64,000 nucleotides of DNA from Rhynchosporium graminicola (GCA_900074885.1 FJUW01000005.1:402242-466241); one strand, 5' to 3'; positions 33,703 through 46,072 are shown, numbered from the stretch's first letter. Notes: generated by a model from the sequence alone, not told the origin. A program made the numbers and translations.

Positions 33703-35977
33703 CTAGTAAGGCTTGAAATGGTAGATCTGAAAACAAGGGAAGCTGCAGGAGAAAGTGCAAGCGTCGAGGAGACATGTGAAGTTCACGTCGAATTCGCGCG
33801 CATTCTCTTCGTGGTGCGTTCGGCTCCTGTCGTCGCAGAAGGTATGATTGCAGTGAGGAGCTGTGCAGTGGAGTTTCTTCAGTGGTGGATCGATATCTTT
33901 TGGTTTCTCGATTGGGCTGTAAGACTCGTGCTTCATGCTGTGGGTCATTGCTGGCAGTCGTAAAGAGTTTTGAGGATTGAATTCGGAGCGATGGCTCATG
34001 CGAGTAGCGACTGTTGATGTGGAAGATCCGTAACTCTTCATACCTGAATCGGTCTCGAACGAGCCAAGGGAGCTCATTAGCCGAAATGAGTGACGATTGT
34101 CACCAGTGGAGTAGCTATTCCCTCTTTTTGATCTCGAGCCCGGTTCCCATATTGGGCTTGGGAGTAACGTATCAAGATCCATAGAATCTTCCCCTCTGAT
34201 CGAGTGATTTGTTGTGTTCAAAACCGCTCTGGATATAGGTGTTTCTTTGGACTATCGATATCCAGGTCCTAATCTTGCAAACCTTGGACTACCCCTCACC
34301 TCATTAATATTGATGGGTTCCGATGGCACATCTGGCTCGTATATCCCTGATATATGTTTAAGCAGATCGACCGAGTTAGCCACGATGGAGAGATCGGATA
34401 TGTTGGTCTTCGGTAAGAGGTCCAATATTGCGGACAGGTGCGCTTTCCAGAAGGTATAAATTTTTCAAAAAACTTACCTGGATACTCATTAAAATTACTC
34501 TCCCGTCTTGGACCAGGCTCGTAGTGATTCCTCTGATGGACAGATTGTGGGATGCTAAATAGAAGCAGTTGATGTTTCTCTGGCAAGAATAGTGTATTTT
34601 CTGATGTGATTGGTCCGAGAGATACAATCGCTAGATCTTAAGGAAGGTATACTACTTCTGAGACTTGGGGTGATATTATAACAATTATCGAATAACTATC
34701 GAAGTCAGCTTACGTTAACTTCATCTGCGATGGTAGGCATACATCTCGTCCACTCGGTAAGCAACTCGACCATATCTTCTCCCGGTTAGAAGGTATCTCT
34801 CATCCTGATAGCAAATAGCAATCTTGGCCCTCCTTGATCCCCCATTAGCTGCGGAATGTTAAGATTGGGTATACCAATGTTCGAAGTGCCAGCCATGTCG
34901 ATCGTGGTCTTGATATAAGAACGGTCCCGAAATGGATGAATTTCTACCACTGGCTGTCACAGAGGTGTTGGACTCGAAAGCCAAAGAATTGTTGCAGCCC
35001 CATGAAATTGGAGGCTGCCATGGACTGGTGGAATTAATGGTCGACTGTGGTTCGGCTTTGGCTGGAAGTTGAATACTCCTCGGGCTGGGCCACATAGTTC
35101 CTCTGGCATCCGGCATTGTGTTAGGAACAAAATCTTCTTGTATAACTATTCCACACTGAACGAAGGCTGGTTACCTAGAAGTCGAATCTCTGTCACGAGA
35201 CCGCTGCTGAACGAGAATGAACGGACACCATTTGCTGTCTTGTTGAGGCGCAAGCCGAGATCAACTCGTTTACGCCATTACCCTCACTCGCGTTGGCTGT
35301 TTCAGATGCATAAAAGTCTAATAAAATGAGGACGTCGTTGTTTGCTTCTTCCAGAATTGTTTGGATGCCACCCCGTTTCACAGTTGGACATTTCCGCTTC
35401 GTGTAATTCCTTACACTGTCATAGATAAAAGTAATAGATCTTCCTCAAATAAATAAAATGTGTTTTTACCCAGTCCATACCAACAGTCTTGTTTCGGTAA
35501 GTGTAGCATGCCAAGCATAGTAGACAATCTTTAAACGCGTCTTGCTATCCTCAGCCGGCTTCATATAATCCATAATCCTTTCCGTCAACCTGTAATGGCA
35601 AATCTCATCTGGAATCTTCTAGAGTTTTGTCTCAAAGCGGTATAGATTCTGGAAAATGTCATGAAGCTTGTCGATCTCCTGCGATACAGCCGTACTGGTA
35701 GATTTGGATCTTCGTTCTCCCAGCTCAGCATCAGCGGGGACACCCTGGTATCAAGAGACTTGGTGTAATTGGGGATGACAGCGTTCGCAGCTGCTTGAAG
35801 ATCACTACTGAATTTCTGGAAAACGATATGGTATTGCCATCGATCGAGATCATGTATTGTAGGTGGAGGGCTCGAGTTTACGCTACTTGTGTAACTTTGC
35901 TTCAGTTTCGTGGCAGGTGTCGTCGCTGTTGGAAAACTTTGGCTGCCCAGCCTTGAGCTGGAGATACTTTGCGCCAT
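33703..35977 (-). pseudogene. C2H2 zinc-finger domain protein, decayed
   Basis: Starts MAQSISSSRLGSQSFP and continues with TIHDLDRWQYHIVFQKFSSD and SPLMLSWENEDPNLPV, the conserved N-terminal part of a fungal C2H2-domain family. After PNLPV the frame shifts (near 35,695) to EIDKLHDIFQNLYRFETKL. It then meets a TAG at 35619-35621 where tryptophan is expected (KL-W-KIPDEICHYRL). Later pieces include LLKHISGIYEPDVPSEPINI, and the zinc-finger region LHCTAPHCNHTFCDDRSRTH near 33,830-33,890. A further in-frame TAG at 33703-33705 interrupts the sequence before RWDLLKTNLQKEH. At least three lesions make it a pseudogene. Some apparent stops in the middle may lie in introns. Confidence 0.72.
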
Positions 35978-36443
35978 CACTTGAAGGTTCTATATTGATC
36001 GCTTGAAAGTGGGCGGCTCTCTTCCCGAATTACAAAGCAATTCTCAAAGGAGTTGGTAAGAAGAGAATTGCAGACTTATGGGTTCAAGAACAAAATCTGA
36101 AATATAACAATGTGATGCTCATTTTTCTGAGAGAATGAAAGCTGGCTAAAGCGGCAAAGCCTGTCAGCCCTCCTGAACCTGTTGCTCGGTGGAGAATTAG
36201 GAAACTCTGTGCGCCACAAAGCTGACGAGGCAGATTTCCCCAGTGAAAAGAACTGAAATGTTTCAGCGACGCGTGCCGCATTTGTAACTGCGTCGATGCG
36301 GGTCATTAACTCCACGTTAAAAATTGAGTAGCGCTCAGTGTACTTAAACCAGATGTAGTAGACATCTACTTGCTAATAGTTGCTATCCTACAACCCATAA
36401 CCAAAAGGAGAACCTTAGTTCCACGAACAAACCAGTAGTAAAT
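35978..36443. other. Spacer without gene
   Basis: Nothing is recognised between the C2H2 pseudogene and the cupin gene. Confidence 0.4.
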
Positions 36444-37096
36444 TTACGTCAATGATTGCCAGGGACCCTTGTCACCGAGTTTTCCAGGCAAATTTTCAGC
36501 CAGGTCTTGCCCTCCAACAACAAGCTTCTCAGCAGCCACAAGAGTAAATAGCATTCTCGCCCACCCATCATTCTCGGTAACGTTTCTCCACGCGTGCATC
36601 GTACCTCTCTGAATACAGACATCTCCCCTTCTCATTATCTTCTTCTGGCCGGAGTCCAGGATCAGTTCCATGATGCCTTCAAGAACGACTCCATAGTCGA
36701 TCGACTCCGTGCGATGCATGTAAGGCTCTTTGGAAGGAGCGAAGTCCACGAAGCGAAGTGCCGTGCCTGTTGTCAAATACATCAGTAAGAATTACCTACG
36801 CCATATCTTAGGCTTTACACACCATTATGGATGCTCAATCCGCCAGGTGGAGAATTTAGATCTTTCTCGTAGCTTTGGATATCCTTCGGTACAGTTCTCG
36901 CGTTGTCAGCATTTAAATCGACGGGAAATCCTTTCGTGGTGTATCCAAGGAAAAAATTTGCTCCAAGATCGACTTCACGGAACGAAGACTCTGACGAAAG
37001 GTCCTCCGAGAAGACCGCCTTTCCAGAGGGGTCGTGAGTGGTTATCAAACGCTGCACATCGGGGAGGCCATTTGGGAGAAGAGGACGATCGGACAT
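36444..37096 (-). CDS. Cupin-domain protein
   Basis: Predicted 198 residues in two exons, 37096-36823 and 36766-36444, with a 56 bp GTGTGT...ACAG intron. The C-terminal half is a single cupin barrel: TALRFVDFAPSKEPYMHRTE (motif 1 histidines), DYGVVLEGIMELILDSGQ, MRRGDVCIQRGTMHAWRNVT (motif 2), then ARMLFTLVAAEKL. The N-terminal 90 residues (LPDVQRLITTHDPSGKAVFS) match the leader typical of fungal cupin proteins found near metabolite genes. There is no signal peptide, so it is probably cytosolic. It may be a metal-dependent enzyme or cyclase/decarboxylase-like accessory; the substrate is unknown. A TIR element lies 130 bp upstream of its start. Confidence 0.85.
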
Positions 37097-37226
37097 TGTA
37101 CTGCAAAGTAGTAGAAGAATTTAGTGGATTGAAGAAGGAAGGGTCTGCCGATAAGTTCTAAAGTAGATGTATAGTCTTTATAGAGTATTTAGGAGACTGG
37201 TCGACACAAAGATCGTCCGGCTAATA

Positions 37227-37864
37227 TGGCGGTAGTTAAGGATCACATGTCTCATCCAACTTAACTATGACGAAGCACGGGAAATATCCATTAAATCAAA
37301 AATCAATCAAGTAGATTACTTTTTTGCATATCATAACAATGGGAAATAGTAACAGGTAAGGTACCTAGTCTTCTGATTCTCTGTCTTTGATTAATTTAGT
37401 AGTATTACAGAAGTATCTATCTAGTGTTACTATACATGCTTTCTATACTGTAGAGGGGAAATTCCTCCTTATCCTAAGTAAACCTCGGTATCAGAGCCTT
37501 AGGCAGAACCTAAAGTATACGGAGGTGCTGGGGCTAAGGTTTAGCTCACCGCCAACAGCAGAACATAGGATACAGGTAGTGCAGAAAGAAAGCAGTAAGC
37601 TAAACATCAGCCCTAGCACCTCTATATATGATTACTTACGGAGACCTCCTTAAGAGCTCTATATCTTTCTATTTCCTTTGTAATAGTACTAATTAGATCA
37701 CTCCTATCTCTATACTTGTTTAAATACTACTTATACCCTAGGAGTCTAGTTTCGTCACAAAGTAAACAATTCTAACTATAATTGAGTTTTGAAACGTATA
37801 TGGATATCTTTCGGGCCCCGTCGGATTTCAGTTGGATGAGACATGTAGTCCCTAACTACCGCCA
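37227..37864. mobile_element. 638 bp non-autonomous TIR element
   Basis: The two ends are inverted repeats about 65 bp long: TGGCGGTAGTTAAGGATCAC at the left matches the reverse complement of the right end (CTAACTACCGCCA), and both share ACATGTCTCATCCAACT. The element is flanked by TA on both sides (37225-37226 and 37865-37866), fitting a TA target duplication as in Tc1/mariner/Fot1-type elements. Internal frames are short and show no transposase motifs, so it is a MITE or deleted derivative. It lies in the promoter region of the cupin gene. Confidence 0.75.
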
Positions 37865-37866
37865 TA

Positions 37867-38905
37867 GGCTAAGTGCGCGAAGCAATTTCGAAGCCCAGCC
37901 CTACGGAACTTCCCCAACTTACGGCGCCAAGCAAGTCTAGGTAAATCCGCCTCGAACAACGAGAATTGGGAATCTTAGATTTATCTCATTTCTAATATTC
38001 TCCAAGCATAGTCGGTTGGAGGAGAGTCTGTATGTTTTCTTCCGTCTTAGAACCTTACTCGGAACAGAAAAAAATAAGTTCTTTGCATTTGTCGAATAGC
38101 TCTACCGATCTGTTTCAACACATGATGTGTATCATGGAGCCTTGAGAATTTGGTCACTGATCTTCTTCCTGTTCCCATATAAGGTGCGGGGTAATTAACC
38201 AATGTACTACCCCTCCCTGCTATGAATGCTTCTTTCGTCATCAGCTGCAAAGTGCCGAGTTCAATTCTCCATGGCATTGACCGTAGCCTTTGAATGTATA
38301 TACGAGTATGCTTCATATATATATATCATATGTATATGACGAGAACTAGTATTCACGCTAGCAAAATATGTAACCAAGTTTATTTTCGATAGAATCAAGG
38401 CCAAAAGTCGTTGGCTACGTTTACAACAGTATGTTCTTATACGCAGCTTATGTGGGATATACAATAGGTGCATGCCAGTCTCGATGATGGCATACCTGTA
38501 TATGCTTTAGGACCGCACTTCTATTCTACGTCCCACAAGAGATGACTTGAGAAGGGTCAGCGCGTGCTTGAACGTGGCGTATTGACCCTTGAAAATTAAG
38601 CGAGATAGCCCAGTCCCCAGGCCTTGAACATTATGAAAGCTGCCAGAACATACTGTATCAGCTATCTAAGCGTAATGTACGTTTTAAGCACCTAGATAAG
38701 TCAAAATAACACGCCGTGTATATCAAAGTTTTAGATGACAGACGCTGATACTCAGTATCTGCGATATGTGGTATCTCTTGAAGGTATTCGTATTCCAAAA
38801 GATGCTCCCTGATGAGCTTTCAATTTTCAGATCTCCCAGTTGCAAGGCCATGTGAACTTATTGCTTATCAAGTAGCGAGTCGTTGAATTTGATTCAGCTC
38901 ATCCT
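37867..38905. other. Spacer without gene
   Basis: Contains a short AT microsatellite near 38316-38330. No coding sequence is recognised. Confidence 0.4.
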
Positions 38906-39486
38906 ATGAGTCGGAACAGTGTTCCCCCGCGGGTACATAATCCAAATGGCGCTCACATATGGTACAAAGTCACAGTATGCGAGCGGATCCCTTTTTGCTT
39001 ACTCATGGATCTGATAGGACCGTTTCAACTATGGCTTTTGAGAACTTTGAATGTGCATGCTACATTAGAATTCCATTACGCCCCTCGTGTTTTGCAGGTG
39101 GCGGCTGAGGGGGATATAACAGATAACTCTTCTGTCCACTGGCCTGCTGATAGGCTTGTCGTGGAACTTGAAAATTTCACGCTGGATGCTGTTGTCCCAG
39201 AGATTTTAAAGGCGCAGAAGTATGTCATCTTCGACCTTATCCGACGAGTTGAGGGTGTCGCTCCATCAGACTTTCCACTCCCAGAGGTAAATAAATTTCT
39301 TACCGCCAAATCTTTCTTCCCCAGCTTCGTCTTGAGTAATTGCTTACGCTATTCCTCGATGATAGAAACACTCTTGGAAAACTCTTGAATTCGCATGCTA
39401 ACCCGTGTTTTTCTACTCTAGATGCGAGCGGCGTATATTTGATCTCTGGTGAACAGCGTAAAGCTGCTGATAGTGCGGAACAATGA
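38906..39486 (+). pseudogene. 5'-truncated haem catalase-like fragment
   Basis: The frame contains SVHWPADRLVVELENFTLDA and KAQKYVIFDLIRRVEGVAPS, then DFPLPE. These match the C-terminal third of small fungal catalase-like haem proteins (usual form: WPADRP-V-LG-LTL, IFDPIPRVDGI-PSDDPL). A GTAAAT donor follows, and after a CTAAC...TCTAG acceptor (39421) the end reads MRAA, then YLISGEQRKAADSAEQ in a different frame. One base has been lost at MRAA|YLIS. The N-terminal two thirds, including the catalytic histidine, are absent upstream. The fragment is non-functional. Confidence 0.55.
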
Positions 39487-40317
39487 TGTTTCCGAAAGTG
39501 ACGTGGAGATCTTCGTGCTCAACAGTCGCACATAATTCGTTAGTCGTGCTTCTTCGAGCTCTGCATAGCTTCTCGGTGAAGATTGAGCGTGCCTGATACT
39601 GTTCTCGACTCCAAATGAGTCATTCCTTCAGTACTGCACCTGTTCGGAGTAGTTAGCTTTCCACATTCCCATCCACATTCTCATTGCTTCGCCCCAATAT
39701 CCTCTTCACTTGCCGAAAAAATAGTAAAGATCGATCTCATGGATCGATTACACGACTTTCTTTGCTGAAAACAGATAGCTCAAGGTGTGGCGATCCTGCT
39801 GAAGGCCTACCTGCAGGTTTTTTACTCGATTTACAAGTCAATTCGAGCTCGAAAAATATGTGACCGTGCTTGTCTTGCGACGGTCCCCTTCCCGCTTGCA
39901 CCGAAAGTATTGCAGAAGTTGCCTGATCATGGGTAGCATACTCGAAACTGCTTTATAAATTTATATCCTTGTGTCACTTATGAGTTTCTAAATAGGTGTC
40001 GATCCATACGTTGGCATCGTTGCGGCAGCAGGTAGCTCCTTCCCAACGTCCGGGAGTTCTCCTTCCCCCGCTTTCTTGTCTTTCGATACCTCGTCACTCG
40101 GAACTCTCTGTTCTCGGTACCAGACCGAATCCTCAGATTTCGCCTGCCAGTCCATGTATGAAGATCAGTTAGAGGCGTAGGCGTCATTTAGTCCTACTTC
40201 AGGCAAATATCCTTCTCAGCTGACACTTCTCAAGATTACCGCGACAGGTTTCCAGCTAAACTCTCAAGCATCGAGCGGTCAATGAAAGGAAGATTAGTCA
40301 ATTAGACTACCGATAGG
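39487..40317. other. Promoter-side spacer of the Zn2Cys6 gene
   Basis: About 830 bp upstream of the transcription factor gene. No other gene is recognised. Confidence 0.4.
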
Positions 40318-42184
40318 ATGTCAACTACAATTCCTGATCAGGATAATTCAAAGTCAGTTCACCGGACGGGTGCTGTTCCATGCCAATCATGCCGGACCCT
40401 CAAGGTAATCTTCTTGCCAATGATACATGTAGACATGGCTTTTTAGAATCATTGTTGACATGAGCCAGTTGAAGTGCGAAAGAATATTGAATTCACCTTG
40501 TAAAAGATGCCGCGATAATGGCACAGAGTGTGTGGTTGCACTTTCAGGGCGCTTCCGGAAAGATCACCACAAACTCAGTCTGCACCTGCATGCCGAAGAG
40601 GGCTTCAGCTCACCGGCTTTACAGTCAAATATTCCAGTACAATTACCTCGTATCGAAGATTCAAAGCCAACCAATAGAACTTTGCCGATTCCAGTCACGG
40701 CACATTCTGACTCGAGGTATCCGTACACAAACATAAACACAAAAACATCGACATTGACTTCGATTCCCGGAATATCATCAGATTCACCCAATCTTTTTTT
40801 AGGACTCGCTCCAATCTATTTTGTTCCCTCTGCTGAGCTTTTTCGAGGGGCATCTTACGGCTACGGCCCGAATCTATCTCGATTGGGCATCAAGCGGAAG
40901 AGATCAGCGGGAGATATGCTAAATGATACCGATTCAGTTCCAGACCACCAGGTAGATTATAAAGAGATGATCAAATTGTAAGTCGATCAAACACAAATCA
41001 TAAGTTCAACCTTTTCTGATGACTGTCCAGCTTCCGGGAGAAACTTGTTGTATTCATGCCTGCTCTCCAAGCAAAGGATTTTGAGGATGTTGAGAAGCTA
41101 TTCACGGACGAACTATCAGTTGTGTACTGCATCTGTTTCGTCTCCGCCATATTTTTTCCTGATAGTGCAGAAACTCAAGCGAAGCTGTATCCGAAAATTG
41201 AATCCATTTCTAGGGGCGACTTTCCCGATGGAAACAGTCGAGAAAAATCGATTTCTCACATGAAGGCCTTGCTTATTCTCTGCAGCTACACGAAGATCTC
41301 CGCATCATCACCCCGAGCTTCTAACCTTCGCAAGCACAATATTTCGTTCTGGGCTTTGAAGTCCTATGTCGAGCTTTATGCCATCCAGCACTCGTTCTTT
41401 GATTCATTTCAGGGCCTGCGAGCGGAAATTATATCGCCGAGAAAAGATACCCCTATCCATGAGACCACGGCATGGCACAGATATGCATTGTGGCTTCAAC
41501 TATTCATAGTTTCCCACTAGTACGTATCTATACTCTGTGAAGGTCTGCATGCTAACAGTATCAGTGCTTCTGTGGTAACCAGTACTCCTCCAGGCGTAAA
41601 GATTGATGCTACTATCCGAGCAGTCCCATGGCTGATCCAGAAGATGGGAATGCATCCTCAATTTCGACTTCTGGCAGAAGTGGAATTGTACCTCCTGTGG
41701 GAAACTGTAAAAGAAGGTTGCAACCTATGAAGATTGGCGCTAATCAATATAGGCCAGTAAGATACAACCAGAGTTGAATGAGTGGTATTATTACCCATCA
41801 AACTCCTCTCTCAATGCCGTAGCCGAGAGCAACACGGAGCATGCTTTTCAGAAAGTTGAAAAAGATTTGGAAGCGTGGGGAGCTAAATGTGAACAATACA
41901 CGGAAGGTTGATCTCTCTTCGATACACTCGCAAGCATCCTCTAACCTCGCACAGGTGGCCTTGAGGGCAGCGCTCTCGATTACTATTGCCGATGCATGCG
42001 ATTCTACTTCAGCAGTTGCGCAATCCGTCAGATACTGAGGCCGAGTCGCGAATTTTCTGACCTAGCAAGCACTCAAATCCGAAGATGCCTTCACTATGCG
42101 AATGAAGTCCTGACATGGTATCTCCAACGAACCCAGTCCAAGAAGGGAGTATCAAGTATAATTCCGAACCAGCTCGCTCAATGA
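40318..42184 (+). CDS. Zn2Cys6 transcription factor
   Basis: Predicted 536 residues in six exons: 40318-40404, 40469-40977, 41031-41519, 41565-41706, 41753-41906 and 41955-42184. The binuclear zinc cluster is split by intron 1 after CQSCRTLK and continues LKCERILNSPCKRCRDNGTEC, giving the C-x2-C-x6-C...C-x2-C-x6-C pattern. A basic segment follows (RFRKDHHKLSLHLH). A fungal regulatory middle region comes later (FREKLVVFMPALQAKDF, VPWLIQKMGMHPQFRLLAEV, YYCRCMRFYFSSC). All introns have good GT, CTAAT/CTAAC and AG signals and keep frame. The C-terminus is uncertain: another frame stays open to about 42318 (TYFCCLFVIESCHTFAYSMI), suggesting a missed intron or a frameshift truncation. It may regulate the neighbouring metabolic genes. 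Confidence 0.8.
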
Positions 42185-43047
42185 CGTATTTCTGCTGCTT
42201 ATTCGTCATTGAAAGCTGTCACACTTTCGCGTACAGCATGATCGGAATCGAGGAGACATTGAACAACGTGATCACAACGGCGAAAATGTTCATAGAAGTA
42301 GCCAAATCGAGAAATTAATGTCTATATCCAAGGCTCGCTTTTGGTGGATAGGGCGGAAGCACTAACGAGCACATCCGTGTGACGGCAAAAGTAGGCCATT
42401 GCTTCGGCCAATCCGCTGGACTGCCTCGTAGAAGGAGTGACTTGAGACCAGCTACATGGAGCCCTTAATTTGAGAAAAAACTCTGCTGCAATGTGTTTTG
42501 AAAGAGGAATCAATCTTGGGGATTTAAGGCTTCTTGCCAAAGACCTCAACTTCTGAGGGCTTCTTCCAAACTCGGAGCCATTGTGGAGAAGTATAGAAGT
42601 GCCCGACATTCACATCTCTTCTTCTTCTCCTACGACTCGAAGCAATTAATGGTAGTCTTGAATTTGTTTCAGACTGACCGGATGGTCGCCTTCCGGCTGT
42701 CTGTCGTACGACAGGCTATGGTTCAGAAAGCTCAGTATTCCTTTCTCGTATTGTATAGATTTTGCCGACTCTTGATTACATCGCGGCTGTATTGTTTGGG
42801 TGTCGATTGGGTCTGTGAGTCTACTCAAGCAAAAAATGTGCTGGGGCCAGAAGTCACCAAGGTCTGGGGGAGTACGTACAATTTTGCGTTTGGCAGTTGA
42901 GAAAGACTTGTATTATTTGTACATTGGTTTAGTACTACTGAATACGACTTCTGTATCATTAAGCACACTATTATTATCAATCTAGTATCTTGAAATGAAA
43001 CAGGAAATTCTTATCGGTCGTAGCTTGTTGTAACATGCATCATTATT
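42185..43047. other. Convergent intergenic region
   Basis: Lies between the 3' ends of the regulator (+) and the membrane protein gene (-). The first 130 bp may include additional regulator coding sequence in another frame. Nothing else is recognised. Confidence 0.4.
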
Positions 43048-44405
43048 TCACACCTTCGACACTTCTTCCTGAACCTTCCCTCTCCCAATAGTATTCGTAT
43101 CATCATCCTCATACGTGACCGTGTAATCAGTAACCTTATGAATCCTCTTCCCATCGGTATAATTCATTGCTGTTTCCTTATCGTGAAATATAAATTCCTC
43201 GCTATTATCATCGCCTAATCCTCTAGATACGCTCGTCAGATTGATCGCGCGTTCTTCCTTGGCCCCACCACGAGAGGGTACCCATTCATTCTTTGCTGTG
43301 CCGGCATGGCCATAGTTGCCATTTTTGGAGCGTGGTCCGGAGGCGTAGGATGTGCTTTTGATGGTTTTCGGAGGGAAGACGGTTGGGAATAACATGGTGA
43401 GTGGTAGGCGACACATAGGGAGGCATGCGCAGATTATGGCGACGTTAGGCTCGACCATTGTCCAGAGAGAAGATAGGATGTCATCTACGGTCAGGTCAAT
43501 CGAATTAGAGAGGGACAGTATGTTGGGAAAGACAATACTGACAGGTGATGTCTGGGGTCTTGGTGGAGAAGTCCAGTGTTTGCATCCGGAAAATGCTAGT
43601 TACGACAACACTTCAAACAAATCAGCATAGATGTTCCCAGGAGCCATTTGGGGATGTCATACAAAGCACCTAAAGCGAATACGCCCATCAGGGCCGCCTT
43701 CTGATTCAGTGGTAGCCGTGACTGCCATAACAGCGGCATTGGGAGGACCAAGATGATCAGATCTGTCGCGATCGAGAACCCAGCATTCGCATACCAATTC
43801 TTGGTAAGATCGATACACGTGCCTGGTATTGTCTTGTTCCATGCTCGAGGGATTGGGTTGCATTGAAAGATAGTTGCAAACCACGTTGCTGCCATATAAG
43901 CCAAGATGATTGCTAGCATCATATTACACGCAATGCGGAAAGGCTTCTGGACGAAGATCCGAAGATAGAGCAGTATGATAGAGGCTTTGGTCAGGTTGCT
44001 GGTCAGCTTGTAGAAACCTTGAGCTATCCAGAAAGTCTATACTCATTAGGCAAGTTTCACCTAGTCCGGGAATGGTCAGTTACCTGTAAAGTCATTTTTC
44101 TGTTGTACGGCGTCAGGTTTTTGATATGCTGGCCAAAACCATAATGGCAAGACAGCATTATCAGAATCGAGACAGTCATCGAGAACACCTGAGCGACTTA
44201 GCTTGGTTTGGAGGCTATCACAGGAAAATTGACTTACGAACGAAACGAGGATAGTCCAATCGTCCCATTTTAAACCCGCACGCATGTGTATCCGCGACCA
44301 TAGTCGAACAGCGATGAAGATAGGTGTGAGAACAAAGAAGATGATGCAGGGGATTTGGACTTGAAGGGAATTGCTCGTTCCCGGAAGATTCCCACTGGCC
44401 GCCAT
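43048..44405 (-). CDS. Rhodopsin-like (PTH11-type) integral membrane protein
   Basis: Predicted 383 residues in five exons: 44405-44238, 44188-44084, 44036-43663, 43610-43543 and 43484-43048. The fungal seven-helix rhodopsin-like domain is visible in order: IPCIIFFVLTPIFIAVRLW, the MRAGLKWDDWTIL loop, VFSMTVSILIMLSCHYGFG, KLTSNLTKASIILLYLRIF, MMLAIILAYMAATWFATIF followed by QCNPIPRAWN, then IATDLIILVLPMPLLW and VVVTSIFRMQTLDFSTKTPD. The WDDW and CNP motifs mark this family of fungal plasma-membrane, receptor-like proteins. The cytoplasmic tail (~100 residues) is charged and has no domain. Intron phases all agree, so the model is reliable. The ligand is unknown; related PTH11 proteins sense surfaces or nutrients. 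Confidence 0.88.
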
Positions 44406-46072
44406 AATGCTTGAAATCGAGAATTTTTGCAGTGAGAGTTCACATACAGCACAGAAGTCCTCCGGACATCACTAAGCGAGGACACCTGAACTTATGAAAG
44501 GAGTGCAGATGACACCATATATCGTATTATCGTCCGGTTACAAAACATGCCAGTCTCAATCTTCACTTTGTATCAGACACTTCTACGCGATGGTGAGTAG
44601 GCCGGTTACAAGGGGTTATGTCTGTACAAGGACAAAAGTGCTTCCCCGACTCCCTGTCACTTCAGCTGCGCCGCTGCAACAGTGTCTCCGGACAAGGTGT
44701 CAATAATCAAGGACAAAATGAACATCTTATTTGCCATTTAGATGCTGTTCAAGGTAAGAAAGAAAGTTCGAGACTCCTTCTGAAATCTTCTAAGCAGTCA
44801 CAAAATCGGTCGACTTGCTAAATCATCAATCATCATCACTCTAAAGCATTAGATCAGCGTTCATTTAATCTGTGGTCTGCACGTTTTCTTTCAAGACCGT
44901 TCAAAAGACTGATGAGTTAGAGGGATCCCCTTTCGGATATAAGCCCGCAAAAATAAGGTTGGGCCCTAAACCTGGAGACGAAAGTTTCCGTTCCATCCTT
45001 TCTTTATTCAGTGGTCTGCAAGTGGATCATTGAAGTAAAGGGGAGCCACTGTGTATTTCGTCAAAGAACCCTGAAGCGGGTGGATCTTTCTTCAGACTGG
45101 AAGAAAGGGAGGAAGGTGACTTGAGATTGTCTTTTTAATAAGGAAAAGATTCATGCAGATCGATCGCTTCTCACGGAGGGCCATAGAATTTCCGCTTCCC
45201 AATCTCTTCCTACCTGCCCAATATGCAATATCCCATGTCCGTACTTCCTTGGCCGGTAAGCGAGCAAGGATGTTAAAATAGAGCCGAGTGACAACACAAG
45301 GCACAAGACATGATTGCTGAACGGAATATGTTCCTCTTGGGCTAACCGGTGCTCTGGGTCTTGGGAAACATTGAAGCGTTGAAGGCAAGTCACAGGCAGG
45401 TCTATGCTTCGTACCTTTGAGTTTACGTCAATGGGAGCAGCCATGGCTTCATATCGGGATTCAAGTGGTTGGGCGGACGAGGCGCATGAGATCGATGGCC
45501 GGCGGGCGGGTGGGCTTTCGCATCTACAACCCCTTCCGCCACCAACACCGAGGAACCGTTCACAATATGAAACTTGGCTCGCTTCCGTAGACAGAATCCC
45601 CTTTCTTGATTGTGAAATCTCGACTTAACCTCATGTAGATTCAGGTCCTCCTGCTTTAATCTAGACGATTCTTTTAATTATTGAGTGACAGCTTGGCTAC
45701 GATCAATCGGCGCATTCTTGCAGCAGGACGAAGATATTTGCCCCGCACGCATACAGTGCCAAGGTGCGGGTTGAACACGATGTTTACTTCAATTTATATT
45801 TGTTTATGAAGACTGCAGTTCTCTTCTCTATCGAAAGTTGCTCTTCAAAGTCAAGTCAATTTCGTTGTCCTGTGACAAAGGGAGTCTTGAATAGCCACTT
45901 CATTGTTGTGCTGTTTTCAAGTGCCGATCTTCGTTTCCCGCCATCCGCATCTACCTCCAGGCATTTGGTCATTCAGATAATTCTAAATAATCAAGTAAGG
46001 GATATTCATTGAAGCGCAGTCATATCGAACTGACATCTACAGATTTTTGCCAATCAGGAATCGATTGCGAAG
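44406..46072. other. Spacer without recognised gene
   Basis: A 97-codon minus-strand frame at 45151-45444 starts with a normal ATG (MAAPIDVNSKVRSIDLPV), but I do not recognise it and nothing supports expression. No repeats are seen. Confidence 0.35.
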
